A stretch of DNA of 64,000 nucleotides from Candidatus Latescibacterota bacterium (lineage in GTDB: Bacteria; JAAXHH01), in the NCBI GenBank assembly GCA_022822725.1, contig JAJEAN010000007.1, positions 1,747,045 through 1,811,044 on the forward strand, given 5' to 3'. This document shows, in pieces, positions 1 through 8,260 of the stretch. Numbering within the stretch: position 1 is the first letter of the stretch; every line of letters begins with the position of its first letter. The notes beneath the pieces are model-generated. The model did not search any database. It was not told the origin of the DNA and saw only the letters and a program-made list of their open reading frames with translations. The translations under genes and the position numbers were made by a program.

Positions 1-1
1 G

Positions 2-757
2 CTGGCCGGCGACGTGGACGTCGTCATGCTCTGCGTAAAGTGCTGGCAGGTACCCGATGCCCTCGACGGACTCCGGCCCCTGCTCGGACCGGATACCTGC
101 ATCCTGCCCATGGAAAACGGGGTGGAGACCCCGGAGCAACTCGCCGCGGAATTCGGCTGGCGTCACGTGCTCGGCGGTGTGTGCGGGATCGTCTCGTTCA
201 TCGCCGAACCGGGTCTCATCCGGCACGTCGCCTACGAACCCTTCGTAAATTTCGGCGAATGGGACAACCGCCCCAGTGAACGGGTCGACCGGCTGCGCCG
301 GGCCTTCGAAGACGCCAGAGGTCTCATCGTCGATACGCCGGCGGATATCCAGGCCGCCATGTGGCGCAAGTACATCCTCATCGCCTCGTGGAGCGGGATC
401 GGGGGCGTGACCCGCGCGCCGATCGGCGTCGTCCGCAGTCAGCCCGGGACGCGGCGGCTCCTCGAGACGGCCATGGAGGAAATCCACCAGGTGGCCACCA
501 CCCTGGGGGTCAACCTCCCGGAAGACATCGTGGCCCAGACCCTGGCTACCCTGGACAGTGTGGAATACGGCGGTACCGCCTCCATGCAGCGGGATATCAT
601 GGAAGAGCGGTTCTCCGAACTGGAAGCCCAGACCGGCGCGCTGGTCCGCATGGGCAGGGAAGCGGGCGTGCCCACACCGGTCAACGAATTCATCTACCAT
701 GCGCTTCGGCCGATGGAACTGCGCACCCGCGAGCAGGTGTCCTTCGAGGCGCCCTGA
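2..757 (+). CDS. Ketopantoate reductase family protein, 3' part
   Basis: The reading frame is open at the left edge, so the N-terminal Rossmann GxGxxG segment lies outside the window. About 250 residues remain. They start with the end of the NADPH-binding domain (VDVVMLCVKCWQ) and continue through the helical PanE/ApbA C-terminal domain. ApbA-type enzymes reduce 2-dehydropantoate to pantoate with NADPH in CoA synthesis. The motif MWRKYILIAS holds the position of the conserved catalytic Lys, but the Asn that normally follows four residues later is Ile here. The protein may therefore be a PanE-fold paralogue with another oxo-acid substrate rather than the pantoate enzyme. The gene ends with TGA at 755-757 and is followed by a tandem-repeat gap, so it does not look co-transcribed with the next operon. 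Confidence 0.75.
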   Translation: MAGDVDVVMLCVKCWQVPDALDGLRPLLGPDTCILPMENGVETPEQLAAEFGWRHVLGGVCGIVSFIAEPGLIRHVAYEPFVNFGEWDNRPSERVDRLRRAFEDARGLIVDTPADIQAAMWRKYILIASWSGIGGVTRAPIGVVRSQPGTRRLLETAMEEIHQVATTLGVNLPEDIVAQTLATLDSVEYGGTASMQRDIMEERFSELEAQTGALVRMGREAGVPTPVNEFIYHALRPMELRTREQVSFEAP

Positions 758-796
758 GCCGCGGCGGCAACCGTTAGGGCGACAGGCGGCGACCAT

Positions 797-983
797 ACCG
801 GCACCAGGCGGCGACTACCTGTGACGCCGGGCAAACAGAGGAAGCACCAGGCGGCGACTACCTGTGACGCCGGGCATACAGAGGAAGCACCAGGCGGCGA
901 CCACCTGTGACGCCGGGCATACAGAGGAAGCACCAGGCGGCTTCCCAAATGTGACGCCGGGTATACAGAGGAAGCACCAGGCG
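797..983. repeat. 43-bp tandem repeat, about four copies
   Basis: A unit beginning GTGACGCCGGGC starts at 821, 864, 907 and 951, giving periods of 43, 43 and 44 bp. Part of the unit (CACCAGGCGGCGACTACCT) also precedes the first copy. Copies differ by only a few bases, except for a divergent stretch at 939-950. The array fills most of the gap between the PanE-like gene and the methyl-transfer operon. There are no spacers, so this is not a CRISPR array, and no coding potential was recognised. Confidence 0.9.
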
Positions 984-1011
984 AACGGAATGGACCTCCA
1001 GAGTATACAGC

Positions 1012-2010
1012 ATGAAACCCTTTATTAAACGCATCGCCGACGACCGCCCCCTCCTCTACGACGGCGCCTTCGGTACCGAACTCTTCGTCCGCGGCATCGA
1101 ACTGGCCAACAGCGCCCTGGCCAACGAACTATACCCCGACGTTGTCAAGGATATCCATTTCGACTATATTGAAGCAGGCGCCGAGGTGATCGGAACCAAT
1201 ACATTCGTGGCGTCGTATCCCCATCTCGAGATGGCCGGGAAGGACGCTTCCGAGTCCGATGGACTCATCCGGCTTGCCGTGGAACACGCCCGGGACGCCA
1301 TCGAGCGCAGTGGCAGGGACGTGTACCTCGCCGGTTCCATCGGTCCCTTGCCGGGGGCCATCGAGGCCGACAGCGGCGATACGGAGTTCGGCATCGCGAA
1401 CAGCATCGCCCGGGACGCCCACACGCGCGCGGGCACGGCAATGGCGGAAGCCGGCGTGGACTTCTTCTGTGTCGAGACCATGTTCTCCGCCAACGAAGCG
1501 GCCCTGGCCGTGAACGAACTGGCGCAGTTCGGTCTGCCGATCGCGGTGAACCAGACGTACAAGTACACGAAGGACCGGGCCACGGGCGAGGTCATCTACA
1601 AGACGGACTGGGGCCATACGGCGATGGACCTGATTGAGGTCCTGGCGGGCGGCGCGCAGTCCGAAGGACGCGACCTGCTCGGGCACGTGCAGATCCTCGG
1701 CCTGAATTGCGGTGCGGAATCCCGGCGGGATGAGCACACGGGGATGCCCTACGCCATTAACGGCATCGACCAGTTGAAACGGGCCATGGCAGCCAGGCCG
1801 GAGCCGCCTAAGCGCATGATGGCCTACCCGAACGCGGGGAGGGCCCGCCTCGATGAGCAGCACCGGACCTATTACGACAATACGCCGGAGGAAATGGCCG
1901 CCCTGGTGCCGAACCTCCTGGAGGCCGGCGCCTACTTCATCGGCGGATGCTGTGGCACGGGCGTAGCCCACATCCGTGCCTTCCGCGAGGCGATGGACAG
2001 GGCGTCATGA
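1012..2010 (+). CDS. Homocysteine S-methyltransferase family protein
   Basis: This 332-residue protein has the Pfam Hcy-methyltransferase (BHMT/MetH N-module) fold. It opens with LYDGAFGTELFVRG. The three zinc-ligand cysteines of the family are present: Cys233 in GLNCG and the Cys313-Cys314 pair in GGCCGTG. Family members move a methyl group to the thiolate of homocysteine from a corrinoid (the MetH module), betaine or S-methylmethionine. No betaine-specific feature can be assigned by eye. It is the first gene of a six-gene run whose later members are a corrinoid protein and its activator, so methyl-corrinoid is a plausible donor; that is inference. The stop overlaps the next start (ATGA). 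No convincing Shine-Dalgarno sequence precedes the ATG, but it is the only start that keeps the full fold. Confidence 0.88.
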   Translation: MKPFIKRIADDRPLLYDGAFGTELFVRGIELANSALANELYPDVVKDIHFDYIEAGAEVIGTNTFVASYPHLEMAGKDASESDGLIRLAVEHARDAIERSGRDVYLAGSIGPLPGAIEADSGDTEFGIANSIARDAHTRAGTAMAEAGVDFFCVETMFSANEAALAVNELAQFGLPIAVNQTYKYTKDRATGEVIYKTDWGHTAMDLIEVLAGGAQSEGRDLLGHVQILGLNCGAESRRDEHTGMPYAINGIDQLKRAMAARPEPPKRMMAYPNAGRARLDEQHRTYYDNTPEEMAALVPNLLEAGAYFIGGCCGTGVAHIRAFREAMDRAS

Positions 2011-2336
2011 GTACGGGTGCGAAAGGCACAGGACAGGCCGGCGTGACGACGTACCAGGTGCTCTGCTGGCGTGACATCCCCGCGCAGGTGCGGGTCTTCG
2101 GCGGCCGCAGCGGGGGCCGCCGGCCCCTTTCGCGCCCTATGCCCGACTGGTTTCAGCAGGAGATCGACCGGGTGGCCATGCGGGAAGGACTGACCGGAAC
2201 CGACGCCTACCTGGACGCGTGGCACTGGTCCGAGAAACGGGTATGGACCGGCGAGGAATCTGAAGCCGGGGACGTGGCGGAAGCGCTGCTGAATCAGCTC
2301 GAAGGCGAATACAGACTGGGAAAGCCCCAACCGTAA
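2007..2336 (+). CDS. Small 'virulence factor' family protein (PF13769-like)
   Basis: This 109-residue cytoplasmic protein starts at the ATG that overlaps the previous stop by four bases, which implies translational coupling. The sequence runs TTYQVLCWRDIPAQVRVFGG, then a central segment PMPDWFQQEIDRVAMREGL and a C-terminal helix rich in Trp and Glu. I recognise it as the short family named 'virulence factor' in databases. From memory, that family recurs beside corrinoid methyltransferase, corrinoid protein and ASKHA-activator genes in environmental bacteria. Its biochemical role is not established. No metal motif or catalytic residue is obvious. The position here supports a role in methyl transfer or enzyme maturation rather than virulence. 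Confidence 0.7.
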   Translation: MSTGAKGTGQAGVTTYQVLCWRDIPAQVRVFGGRSGGRRPLSRPMPDWFQQEIDRVAMREGLTGTDAYLDAWHWSEKRVWTGEESEAGDVAEALLNQLEGEYRLGKPQP

Positions 2337-2341
2337 CGACA

Positions 2342-2440
2342 GGCATTGCCAGCCTAATTCGGGAAGGGCCGGTCATAATTGGCAAGCGTCCGGCCGAAGA
2401 TGGGCATTGCCAGCCGCAGACGGAAAGGGCCGGTCGAAGA
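2342..2440. repeat. 61-bp imperfect direct repeat
   Basis: Two copies of a segment that begins GGCATTGCCAGCC and contains GGGCCGGTC start at 2342 and 2403. They fill the short gap between the 'virulence factor' gene and the next gene of the operon. They carry no recognised promoter or terminator. Confidence 0.7.
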
Positions 2441-2458
2441 CGGGAATCGTTCAACCAA

Positions 2459-3097
2459 ATGGGTCAGACGACAGACATAGGAAGACGCATCGAACTGGTT
2501 CCGCTCGATCCCCACTTCGAAGACGTCTCCATCGGCCTGTACCGACAGCAGGATGGCGGGTGTCCGGTCTACCGGGTTCACACTTACAGCCACCGGCCCG
2601 GCGCGGATGACCGGATCGCATTCGTAGTAAAGGCCATGGAGGTCCTGGGAGGGATGGAGCGGAACCCCGATGACCGATTGAAGTTTCCCTGCGGGTGGGA
2701 CCACCACCTGGCGGTAAAGCGCGTTTTCATCGAAGCCTGCAAACTGGATTCTTCCGACCCGGTCGAGCCCCGTCCCCTGGAGATCCTAGACAAGAAATCG
2801 GGACTGCGGATCAAGGTGCTGAGCGAAGGCGACGGCGTCTACCGGGTCACGGCCCACGGGGAGGGCAAGGATCCTGAACGGCGTATCTCCTTCATCGCGG
2901 GCGGACTGATGAAACTGGCCGAGATCGACGCGGTCGACGGCACGCTGGACCGGGTAGTCTTCCCCTGCGGGCATGTCCACGACGCACTGATCGGACTGTT
3001 GCTGGTCCGTGCGCCGAACGTCCGGGCCGTGCTCCGCGAGCAGGAAATGGTCGCAAGCCGGGGTGTCCTGGCCGCGCCAAGCCAGCAGGATGGATGA
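2459..3097 (+). CDS. Unknown protein with internal FPCG duplication
   Basis: This 212-residue protein is of unrecognised function. The two halves can be aligned by eye: PVYRVHTYSH (36-45) with GVYRVTAHGE (126-135), RIAFVVKAMEVL (52-63) with RISFIAGGLMKL (142-153), and LKFPCGWDHHLAV (74-86) with VVFPCGHVHDALI (166-178). Each half therefore carries an FPCG turn followed by His. Cys78, His82/His83, Cys170 and His172/His174 are candidate metal or cofactor ligands; that is inference. There is no signal peptide or membrane segment. The gene lies between the small 'virulence factor' gene and the URO-D methyltransferase on the same strand, so a part in the same corrinoid pathway is likely. An ATG directly after TTCAACCAA is used; no strong ribosome site is visible. 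Confidence 0.72.
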   Translation: MGQTTDIGRRIELVPLDPHFEDVSIGLYRQQDGGCPVYRVHTYSHRPGADDRIAFVVKAMEVLGGMERNPDDRLKFPCGWDHHLAVKRVFIEACKLDSSDPVEPRPLEILDKKSGLRIKVLSEGDGVYRVTAHGEGKDPERRISFIAGGLMKLAEIDAVDGTLDRVVFPCGHVHDALIGLLLVRAPNVRAVLREQEMVASRGVLAAPSQQDG

Positions 3098-3166
3098 GCT
3101 TTCCCTGACACTGTATCAGTTCAGGTGCAGGAATAGAACCATCGCGCCGTCATTAAGGAGGCAGGC

Positions 3167-4294
3167 ATGGAAGAGCACGTCATCAAACAGATGAAGGGCC
3201 GTGACCGGGTGCTGGCCGCCCTGCAGGGAGAACCTGTGGACCGCACGCCCGTTTGCAATCCGACCTCCGTCGCCACGGTGGAACTGATGGACCTCGTCGA
3301 CGCCCCCTTTCCGGACGCCAACCGGGACCCGGAGCTGATGGCCCGGCTCGCGGCCACGAGTTACACCGAACTGGGATTCGACACCATCATGCCGGTCTTC
3401 ACCATCATCCAGGAATCTTCCGCGCTGGGGTGCGATATCCAGTGGGAGCAGAAGGACAACTGGCCCACGGTAAGGATGAACAACCCCATCTGGAATGACG
3501 TGGACGACATCAAGGTCCCGTCGGATTTCCTGACGCACCGGGACACGAAGTGCGTCCTCGACGCCATCAGCAGGCTCAAGAAGGAATACGGCGACGAGGT
3601 CGCGATCATCGGGAAGACCATGGGACCGTGGTCCCTGGGTTACCACACTTTCGGCGTGGAGCCTTTCCTGCTCACGTCCCTCGACGACCCGGGCAAGACC
3701 CACCTCGCCCTCGACCGCATGAAGGAAATCACGGTGGAGTTCGGCCGTGCGCAGATCGAGGCCGGGGCGGACGCCCTGACCCTGCCGGACCACGCCACCG
3801 GCGACCTGGTGAGCGGCGAATACTACCGGCGTTTCCTGCGGGACCTTCACATCGAAATGGTGGAACGGATACCCATCCCGCTGATCATGCACATCTGCGG
3901 GCGGACCGTGGACCGCATGGGCTACATCGCCGAGACCGGCTTCGCTGCCTTTCACTTCGATTCGAAAAACACGCCCATGGAGTCCATGGAAGCCGTGGAC
4001 GGCCAGATCTCCCTCGTGGGCAACATCAACAATCCCGAGACGCTGTTCGCGCGGGGTCCCGACGAAGTGGGTCATGAAGTGTGCCAGAACCTGGAACACG
4101 GCATACACATGGTGGGACCGGAATGCGCAGTTCCCCTCCAGGCCTCCATCGAGAACCTGAAGGCGATCCCCGACGCGGTGAAGGAATGGCACCGCAACCA
4201 CGGGTGCGGCGGAACGGCGTGCGGCGGAACGGCGAATGGCGGGACTTTGAACGGCGAATCGAAGGAAACGGATCGCGGGAAGACCGGGCAGTAA
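3167..4294 (+). CDS. URO-D family corrinoid methyltransferase (MtaA/CmuA type)
   Basis: This 375-residue protein has the uroporphyrinogen decarboxylase fold of the cobalamin methyltransferases (MtaA, MtbA, CmuA and O-demethylase relatives), not the HemE decarboxylase pattern. The zinc motif HxC-x75-C is visible as MHICG near residues 241-245 and Cys in GPECAVPL near 320. In characterised relatives these residues bind the thiol acceptor or activate the methyl donor. It precedes its probable partner corrinoid protein by three bases. AAGGAGG sits seven bases before the ATG. The last 30 residues are a low-complexity Gly/Thr tail built from a 15-bp repeat (4205-4249) and look like a recent extension. 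Substrate is unknown; no MttB-type methyltransferase is encoded here. Confidence 0.85.
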   Translation: MEEHVIKQMKGRDRVLAALQGEPVDRTPVCNPTSVATVELMDLVDAPFPDANRDPELMARLAATSYTELGFDTIMPVFTIIQESSALGCDIQWEQKDNWPTVRMNNPIWNDVDDIKVPSDFLTHRDTKCVLDAISRLKKEYGDEVAIIGKTMGPWSLGYHTFGVEPFLLTSLDDPGKTHLALDRMKEITVEFGRAQIEAGADALTLPDHATGDLVSGEYYRRFLRDLHIEMVERIPIPLIMHICGRTVDRMGYIAETGFAAFHFDSKNTPMESMEAVDGQISLVGNINNPETLFARGPDEVGHEVCQNLEHGIHMVGPECAVPLQASIENLKAIPDAVKEWHRNHGCGGTACGGTANGGTLNGESKETDRGKTGQ

Positions 4295-4297
4295 CGC

Positions 4298-5062
4298 ATG
4301 GCAGAACTCAACGACATTGCCAACGACTTCCTGAAAGATGAAATCGAGGATTTCATTGAGCGGCCCGAAGAACGGACGCGGATCATCAATGCGTTCGCCC
4401 GGGCGACGCCCGACATGCAGGAGATCTCCGCGGCCCTCATCGATGGGGACAACGGGACGGTCGATACGCTGACCCGCAAGGCGCTGGACGAGGGCATCGA
4501 AGCGCTGGAGGTGATGGACGACGGCCTGATCGCCGGCATGAGCGTCGTGGGCATCAAGTTCCGCGAGAACTTCATCTTCGTCCCGGAAGTACTCGCCTGC
4601 GCAAGGGCCATGAAGGCCGGGATGGCCCACATCGAACCCATTCTCTCCGCTTCCGGCATCGAACCCATCGGCACGGTCATCATGGGTACGGTCAAGGGCG
4701 ACCTCCACGACATCGGCAAGAACCTCTGCATCATGATGCTGCGCGGCGCCGGGTTCGTCGTTCACGACCTGGGCGTGGATACGTCAGAGGACGAGTTCAT
4801 GGACGCGGTGGAGGAACACGAAGCGCCTCTTCTGGGCATGTCGGCCCTGCTTACCACGACCATGCCCAACATGGGCAAGACCATCGACGCCTTCATCGAC
4901 AACGACATGCGCGAGGACGTCAAGATCATGGTGGGCGGCGCGTCGGTCACCCAGGAGTTCGCCGACGACATGGGCGCCGACGGCACCGCCGAGGACGCGG
5001 TGGGGTGCGTGGAACTGGCCCAGCGTCTCCTCGAAGAACTCAAGCAGGAGCAGGACGACTGA
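4298..5062 (+). CDS. Methyltransferase cognate corrinoid protein
   Basis: This 254-residue B12-binding protein has the MetH-like layout. An N-terminal four-helix cap (about 30-115) holds LIDGDNGTVDTLTRKALDEG. It is followed by a Rossmann cobalamin domain with the base-off DxHxxG motif at Asp135-His137-Gly140, the SxL segment MSALLTTTMPNM near 185, and VGGAS near 213. His137 would supply the lower axial ligand to cobalt. The protein carries a methyl group as methyl-Co(III) between two methyltransferases. Its length matches the MtaC/MtbC/MttC class plus a short N-terminal extension. It lies three bases after the URO-D gene, and an activator for oxidised Co(II) follows, which together define a catalytic unit. 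Confidence 0.93.
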   Translation: MAELNDIANDFLKDEIEDFIERPEERTRIINAFARATPDMQEISAALIDGDNGTVDTLTRKALDEGIEALEVMDDGLIAGMSVVGIKFRENFIFVPEVLACARAMKAGMAHIEPILSASGIEPIGTVIMGTVKGDLHDIGKNLCIMMLRGAGFVVHDLGVDTSEDEFMDAVEEHEAPLLGMSALLTTTMPNMGKTIDAFIDNDMREDVKIMVGGASVTQEFADDMGADGTAEDAVGCVELAQRLLEELKQEQDD

Positions 5063-5145
5063 CGGCGTGTGCTGGAGCGGGCGGCTGACAGCGTGTGCTG
5101 GAGCAGGCGGCTGACGGCGTGTGCTGGAGCAGACGGCTGACGGCG
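5061..5145. repeat. 26-bp tandem repeat, three copies
   Basis: A unit reading GACGGCGTGTGCTGGAGC plus eight more bases starts at 5061, 5087 and 5113, with a partial fourth at 5139. It begins at the stop codon of the corrinoid gene and ends about 40 bases before the activator gene, so it lengthens an intra-operon gap. Confidence 0.88.
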
Positions 5146-5186
5146 CGGACCGACGAAAATGCAGGACACCTTCCCGACAGATTCCC

Positions 5187-7208
5187 ATGAAGAAAATCGA
5201 CAAGGCGGCGTACCAGGAGCGTCTGGACCGCATCACGGCCATCTTCAAGGACATGATGGTCCACGCGACCGAACAGGCTAAGTACCGCTGCCCCTACAAG
5301 AACCGCTTAGACGAATGTACTGCCCGGTTCGGGTGCCGCAATCAGCGCAAGCCGCGGGAAACCGGCGGGTTGCTCATGTGCGGCGGGGACGACAAGCTCG
5401 ACTACCGCATGGCCTGGGAGACGGAGGAGTCGCCCCGCGAACGGCCGGCCCAAGGGTCGACGGATGCACGGACGGACCGTGGATCGACGGATGCACGGTC
5501 GGGCGGCGGGTCGAAAAACACCCGGTCAGACGGCGGATCAAAGGATTCCCGTCTGGACGGCGGGTCGAAAAAGACCCGGCCGACCGGCGGAACGATAACC
5601 GACGGCACCACGACCCGGCCCCTGACTGTCGGCCGGACCCTCTTCGATTACGCCGACGATCTCGCCGTCCAGGTGCCCACCTCCTGCTTCCGCAACGGCA
5701 TCTGCCACGAGTGCATCGTTGAAGTACAGGACGGCATGGAAGGACTCGTCCCGCGGACGGAAGCGGAATCCTTCCTGCGGGAGAACTATCGTCTCGCCTG
5801 CCAGGCGCGGGTCGTCGACGCGGACGTGGATATCGCTTTCTCCCCCCTGCGGCGGACGCCCAAGATCCTGACCGTTACCGAAGAAAAGGAATCGCGGCTC
5901 GATCCCGTGGTCACCCGGCAGGGCGACGTCGTGTGCTATGACGGCGAGGAGATCGACCAGTACCGGGGGCATCTTTACGGGCTCGCCATCGATCTCGGCA
6001 CGACCACGGTGGTCATGGACTTCGTAGATCTCGAGACCGGCCGGAGCGTCCACCTGTGTTCCTTCGAGAACCCCCAGCGCTTCGGCGGCAGCGACGTGAT
6101 GCACCGGATCTCCTACGACGGCGCCTTCGAGGACGAACTCTGGAACGCCATCATCAACGCCGTCAACCACGAGATCATGGACTGGTGCGAGCGCACGGGA
6201 ACGGCACGGCAGGAAATCTACGAGATCGTCGTGGCAGGCAACGCCACCATGCGTGATCTCTTCTTCCGGCTCGATGTGCAGAGCATCGGCCAGAAACCCT
6301 ATAAGTCCACGATCGAAAACGAATACCTCGCGGGTGAGCGGGCGACCACGGCGCTGACCATCGGCACCCGCCGCCTGGGGCTGCGGGCCAATCCGAAGGC
6401 CCGGGTCTATGGAATGCCCCTCATCGCCAGCCACGTGGGCGGCGACGTGACGGCCGACCTGGCTACCGTTGAGATGGCCGCGCAACCGGGCGTGTCCATG
6501 CTGGTGGACGTGGGCACCAACACCGAGGTGGTCGTGGCGGGCAACGGGCGCATGATCACGGCTTCGTGCCCCGCCGGACCCGCCTTCGAAGGCGGCGGCA
6601 TCAAGTACGGCATGCCGGGTTACGAAGGCGCCATCGAATCGCTGAAGTGGGCGGATGGGCGGTTCGCCTGGAGCACCATCGGCGATACCGCGCCCCAGGG
6701 CATCTGTGGTTCCGGCCTGATCGACCTCCTCGCCGAATTGCACCGCCACGGTATGATGACCCCCAAGGGCGTGTTTTCCGACCGGAAACAGTTCGAAGTG
6801 GCCGTCGTGCCCGAGTCCGGCATCACCCTTTCACGGCAGGATGCCAGCAACCTGGCCCAGGCCAAGGCCGCCAACTACTGCGGGCAGTACATCGTGCTGC
6901 GTACGTTCGGCGTCGCGCCCGGCGACGTGGACCGCCTCTTCCTGGCCGGGGGGTTCGCCAACTACGTAGACGTGCACAACGCCATCGACATCGGGTTCCT
7001 TGCCCCCGTGCCCGAGGACCGCATCGTCAAGGTGGGCAACGCCGCCGTCCAGGGCGCCCGGGAGATCCTCCTGTCCCGCTCTCGACGCACGGAGCTGGAG
7101 GCGCTGGTCAAGGACATCGAGCACATCGAGCTCGAGACCACCACCGACTTCTTCGAGGTCTTCGTCGAGGCCTGCCAGTTCAAGCCCATGCCCGGGGTGT
7201 TGGTGTAG
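5187..7208 (+). CDS. Reductive activator of corrinoid protein (RACE, 2Fe-2S plus ASKHA)
   Basis: The ATG at 5187 (MKKIDKAAYQ) gives 673 residues; upstream codons in this frame lie in the tandem repeat and were rejected. An N-terminal Cys-bearing segment (CPYKNRLDECTARFGCRN) is followed by a plant-type 2Fe-2S domain with Cys167, Cys173, Cys176 and Cys205. Next is a linker, then a DUF4445/ASKHA ATPase domain from about residue 265 (GLAIDLGTTTVVMDF), with MLVDVGTNTE and GICGSGLIDL. RACE proteins use ATP and low-potential electrons to reduce inactive Co(II) to Co(I) in corrinoid methyltransferase systems. Residues 90-134 are five 9-residue Gly-Ser-Thr/Lys units encoded by a 27-bp repeat, an unusual insert between the two N-terminal Cys regions. 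Confidence 0.92.
   Translation: MKKIDKAAYQERLDRITAIFKDMMVHATEQAKYRCPYKNRLDECTARFGCRNQRKPRETGGLLMCGGDDKLDYRMAWETEESPRERPAQGSTDARTDRGSTDARSGGGSKNTRSDGGSKDSRLDGGSKKTRPTGGTITDGTTTRPLTVGRTLFDYADDLAVQVPTSCFRNGICHECIVEVQDGMEGLVPRTEAESFLRENYRLACQARVVDADVDIAFSPLRRTPKILTVTEEKESRLDPVVTRQGDVVCYDGEEIDQYRGHLYGLAIDLGTTTVVMDFVDLETGRSVHLCSFENPQRFGGSDVMHRISYDGAFEDELWNAIINAVNHEIMDWCERTGTARQEIYEIVVAGNATMRDLFFRLDVQSIGQKPYKSTIENEYLAGERATTALTIGTRRLGLRANPKARVYGMPLIASHVGGDVTADLATVEMAAQPGVSMLVDVGTNTEVVVAGNGRMITASCPAGPAFEGGGIKYGMPGYEGAIESLKWADGRFAWSTIGDTAPQGICGSGLIDLLAELHRHGMMTPKGVFSDRKQFEVAVVPESGITLSRQDASNLAQAKAANYCGQYIVLRTFGVAPGDVDRLFLAGGFANYVDVHNAIDIGFLAPVPEDRIVKVGNAAVQGAREILLSRSRRTELEALVKDIEHIELETTTDFFEVFVEACQFKPMPGVLV
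5454..5588 (+). repeat. In-frame 27-bp repeat, five units
   Basis: Five consecutive 27-bp units encode GSTDARTDR, GSTDARSGG, GSKNTRSDG, GSKDSRLDG and GSKKTRPTG within the corrinoid activator. The reading frame is kept in all units, so the repeat expands a linker without breaking the enzyme. Confidence 0.9.
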
Positions 7209-7336
7209 GTAGGAATAAACTAGGTAAGGAGGTAATCTAGTGCCCGCTTAACCTGGCGAGGATTGACCTCAGCTATATACCTATCTTTGGAGTCGCGAAT
7301 AACCAACTCTAGCCCAGATTGTATGAGGATTCAACC

Positions 7337-8260
7337 ATGGATTGTGTTTTGTGTCTACCGGGATCCGACTCTAATTCGGGAGATCCTATTGATGAGAGCA
7401 TCTACACAAAATATAAGAGAGCGAGCGATGTATTGTTGCATTGTTTATTCATAGAAATTAAGTACGACATCCTTACGTCTAACTATCTTGATCTAGAAAA
7501 ACAGATCCTTTACGAAACTGAATCAAGAATGGTACGAGGATATGATGGTTATCCCGCTACGAGAGCACTGACTATAGCGTTAAACAAGTGTATTCTTAAC
7601 CTTTTAACATCAGCACGCATGTATACAGATCAGATTGTTGGCCACGTTAGGCGTTGTTTGCCGGACCAATCGAATAAACGTAATTGTATTAAAAAACTCA
7701 TTTGCGATAAACGCACGAATAGCTGGGATTTTAGGTTTTTGGAGCTACTCAGAAACTACGCACAACACAGCGGTCTTTCGGTACATTGGACAAGCTATCG
7801 AATGAAAGCAAAAGAAACCAACGAACGAATGCTGTCAGAATGCACTTTAGATTACGCAGTTGAACCCAAATGGTTTGATGAGGATACAGTAAATAAACTC
7901 CGCATGGATCGTAATGGACTATCGATCATTGCTTCAGATAGAATACATTTAAAACAACCGATTAGACGATATATGGATTCGCTCCGTGATATTCACACAC
8001 ATGTACGTGAACTTATTGAAGATAACGTTAACGAATCACGCTGTCTGATTCAAAGCACCCTTAGCAATTACACGATTAAATGGAATCGTGAAATTTCATG
8101 TTTAGAAGCACGCAAAATCAATGATACTGGGTCTGAATTAGAAAAAGCACTGCTTATGCTTGACTGGGACTGCGAACGTATCAAGCTTCAAAAACGGAAC
8201 TCAAGCAGTAAAAGACTTGAGCGCGGTTATGTAACAAACAGCTCATCAGACAGTGATTAA
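7337..8260 (+). CDS. Unknown AT-rich protein with HEPN-like R-x4-H motif
   Basis: From the ATG at 7337, which has GAGGA about eight bases before it, the product is 307 residues. A TTG six codons upstream is possible but less likely. It is largely helical with no signal peptide or membrane segment. The segment FLELLRNYAQHSGLSVH (134-150) contains R139-NYAQ-H144, matching the R-x4-6-H signature of HEPN RNases and the RNY-QH-GL pattern I recall from uncharacterised HEPN-like proteins. Cys3/Cys6 form a CxxC near the N-terminus. Codon use and base composition are strongly AT-rich compared with every neighbour, which points to recent transfer. A stand-alone defence or stress RNase is a reasonable guess, but no partner nucleotidyltransferase or antitoxin is adjacent. 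Confidence 0.7.
   Translation: MDCVLCLPGSDSNSGDPIDESIYTKYKRASDVLLHCLFIEIKYDILTSNYLDLEKQILYETESRMVRGYDGYPATRALTIALNKCILNLLTSARMYTDQIVGHVRRCLPDQSNKRNCIKKLICDKRTNSWDFRFLELLRNYAQHSGLSVHWTSYRMKAKETNERMLSECTLDYAVEPKWFDEDTVNKLRMDRNGLSIIASDRIHLKQPIRRYMDSLRDIHTHVRELIEDNVNESRCLIQSTLSNYTIKWNREISCLEARKINDTGSELEKALLMLDWDCERIKLQKRNSSSKRLERGYVTNSSSDSD

Noticed and set aside
797-983. Possible CRISPR array
   Set aside because: Repeats are directly adjacent with no variable spacers, period is 43-44 bp throughout, and no cas genes occur in the window.
758-1011. Cobalamin riboswitch before the corrinoid operon
   Set aside because: No B12-box (AGCCACTG-like) sequence is visible; the leader is filled by the 43-bp repeat.
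7209-7318. Minus-strand frame of about 36 codons at the left edge of the AT-rich island
   Set aside because: It reads plausibly (LELVIRDSKDRYIAEVNPRQ) but has no ATG start, no ribosome site and no family match, so it may be chance or an untraceable gene end.
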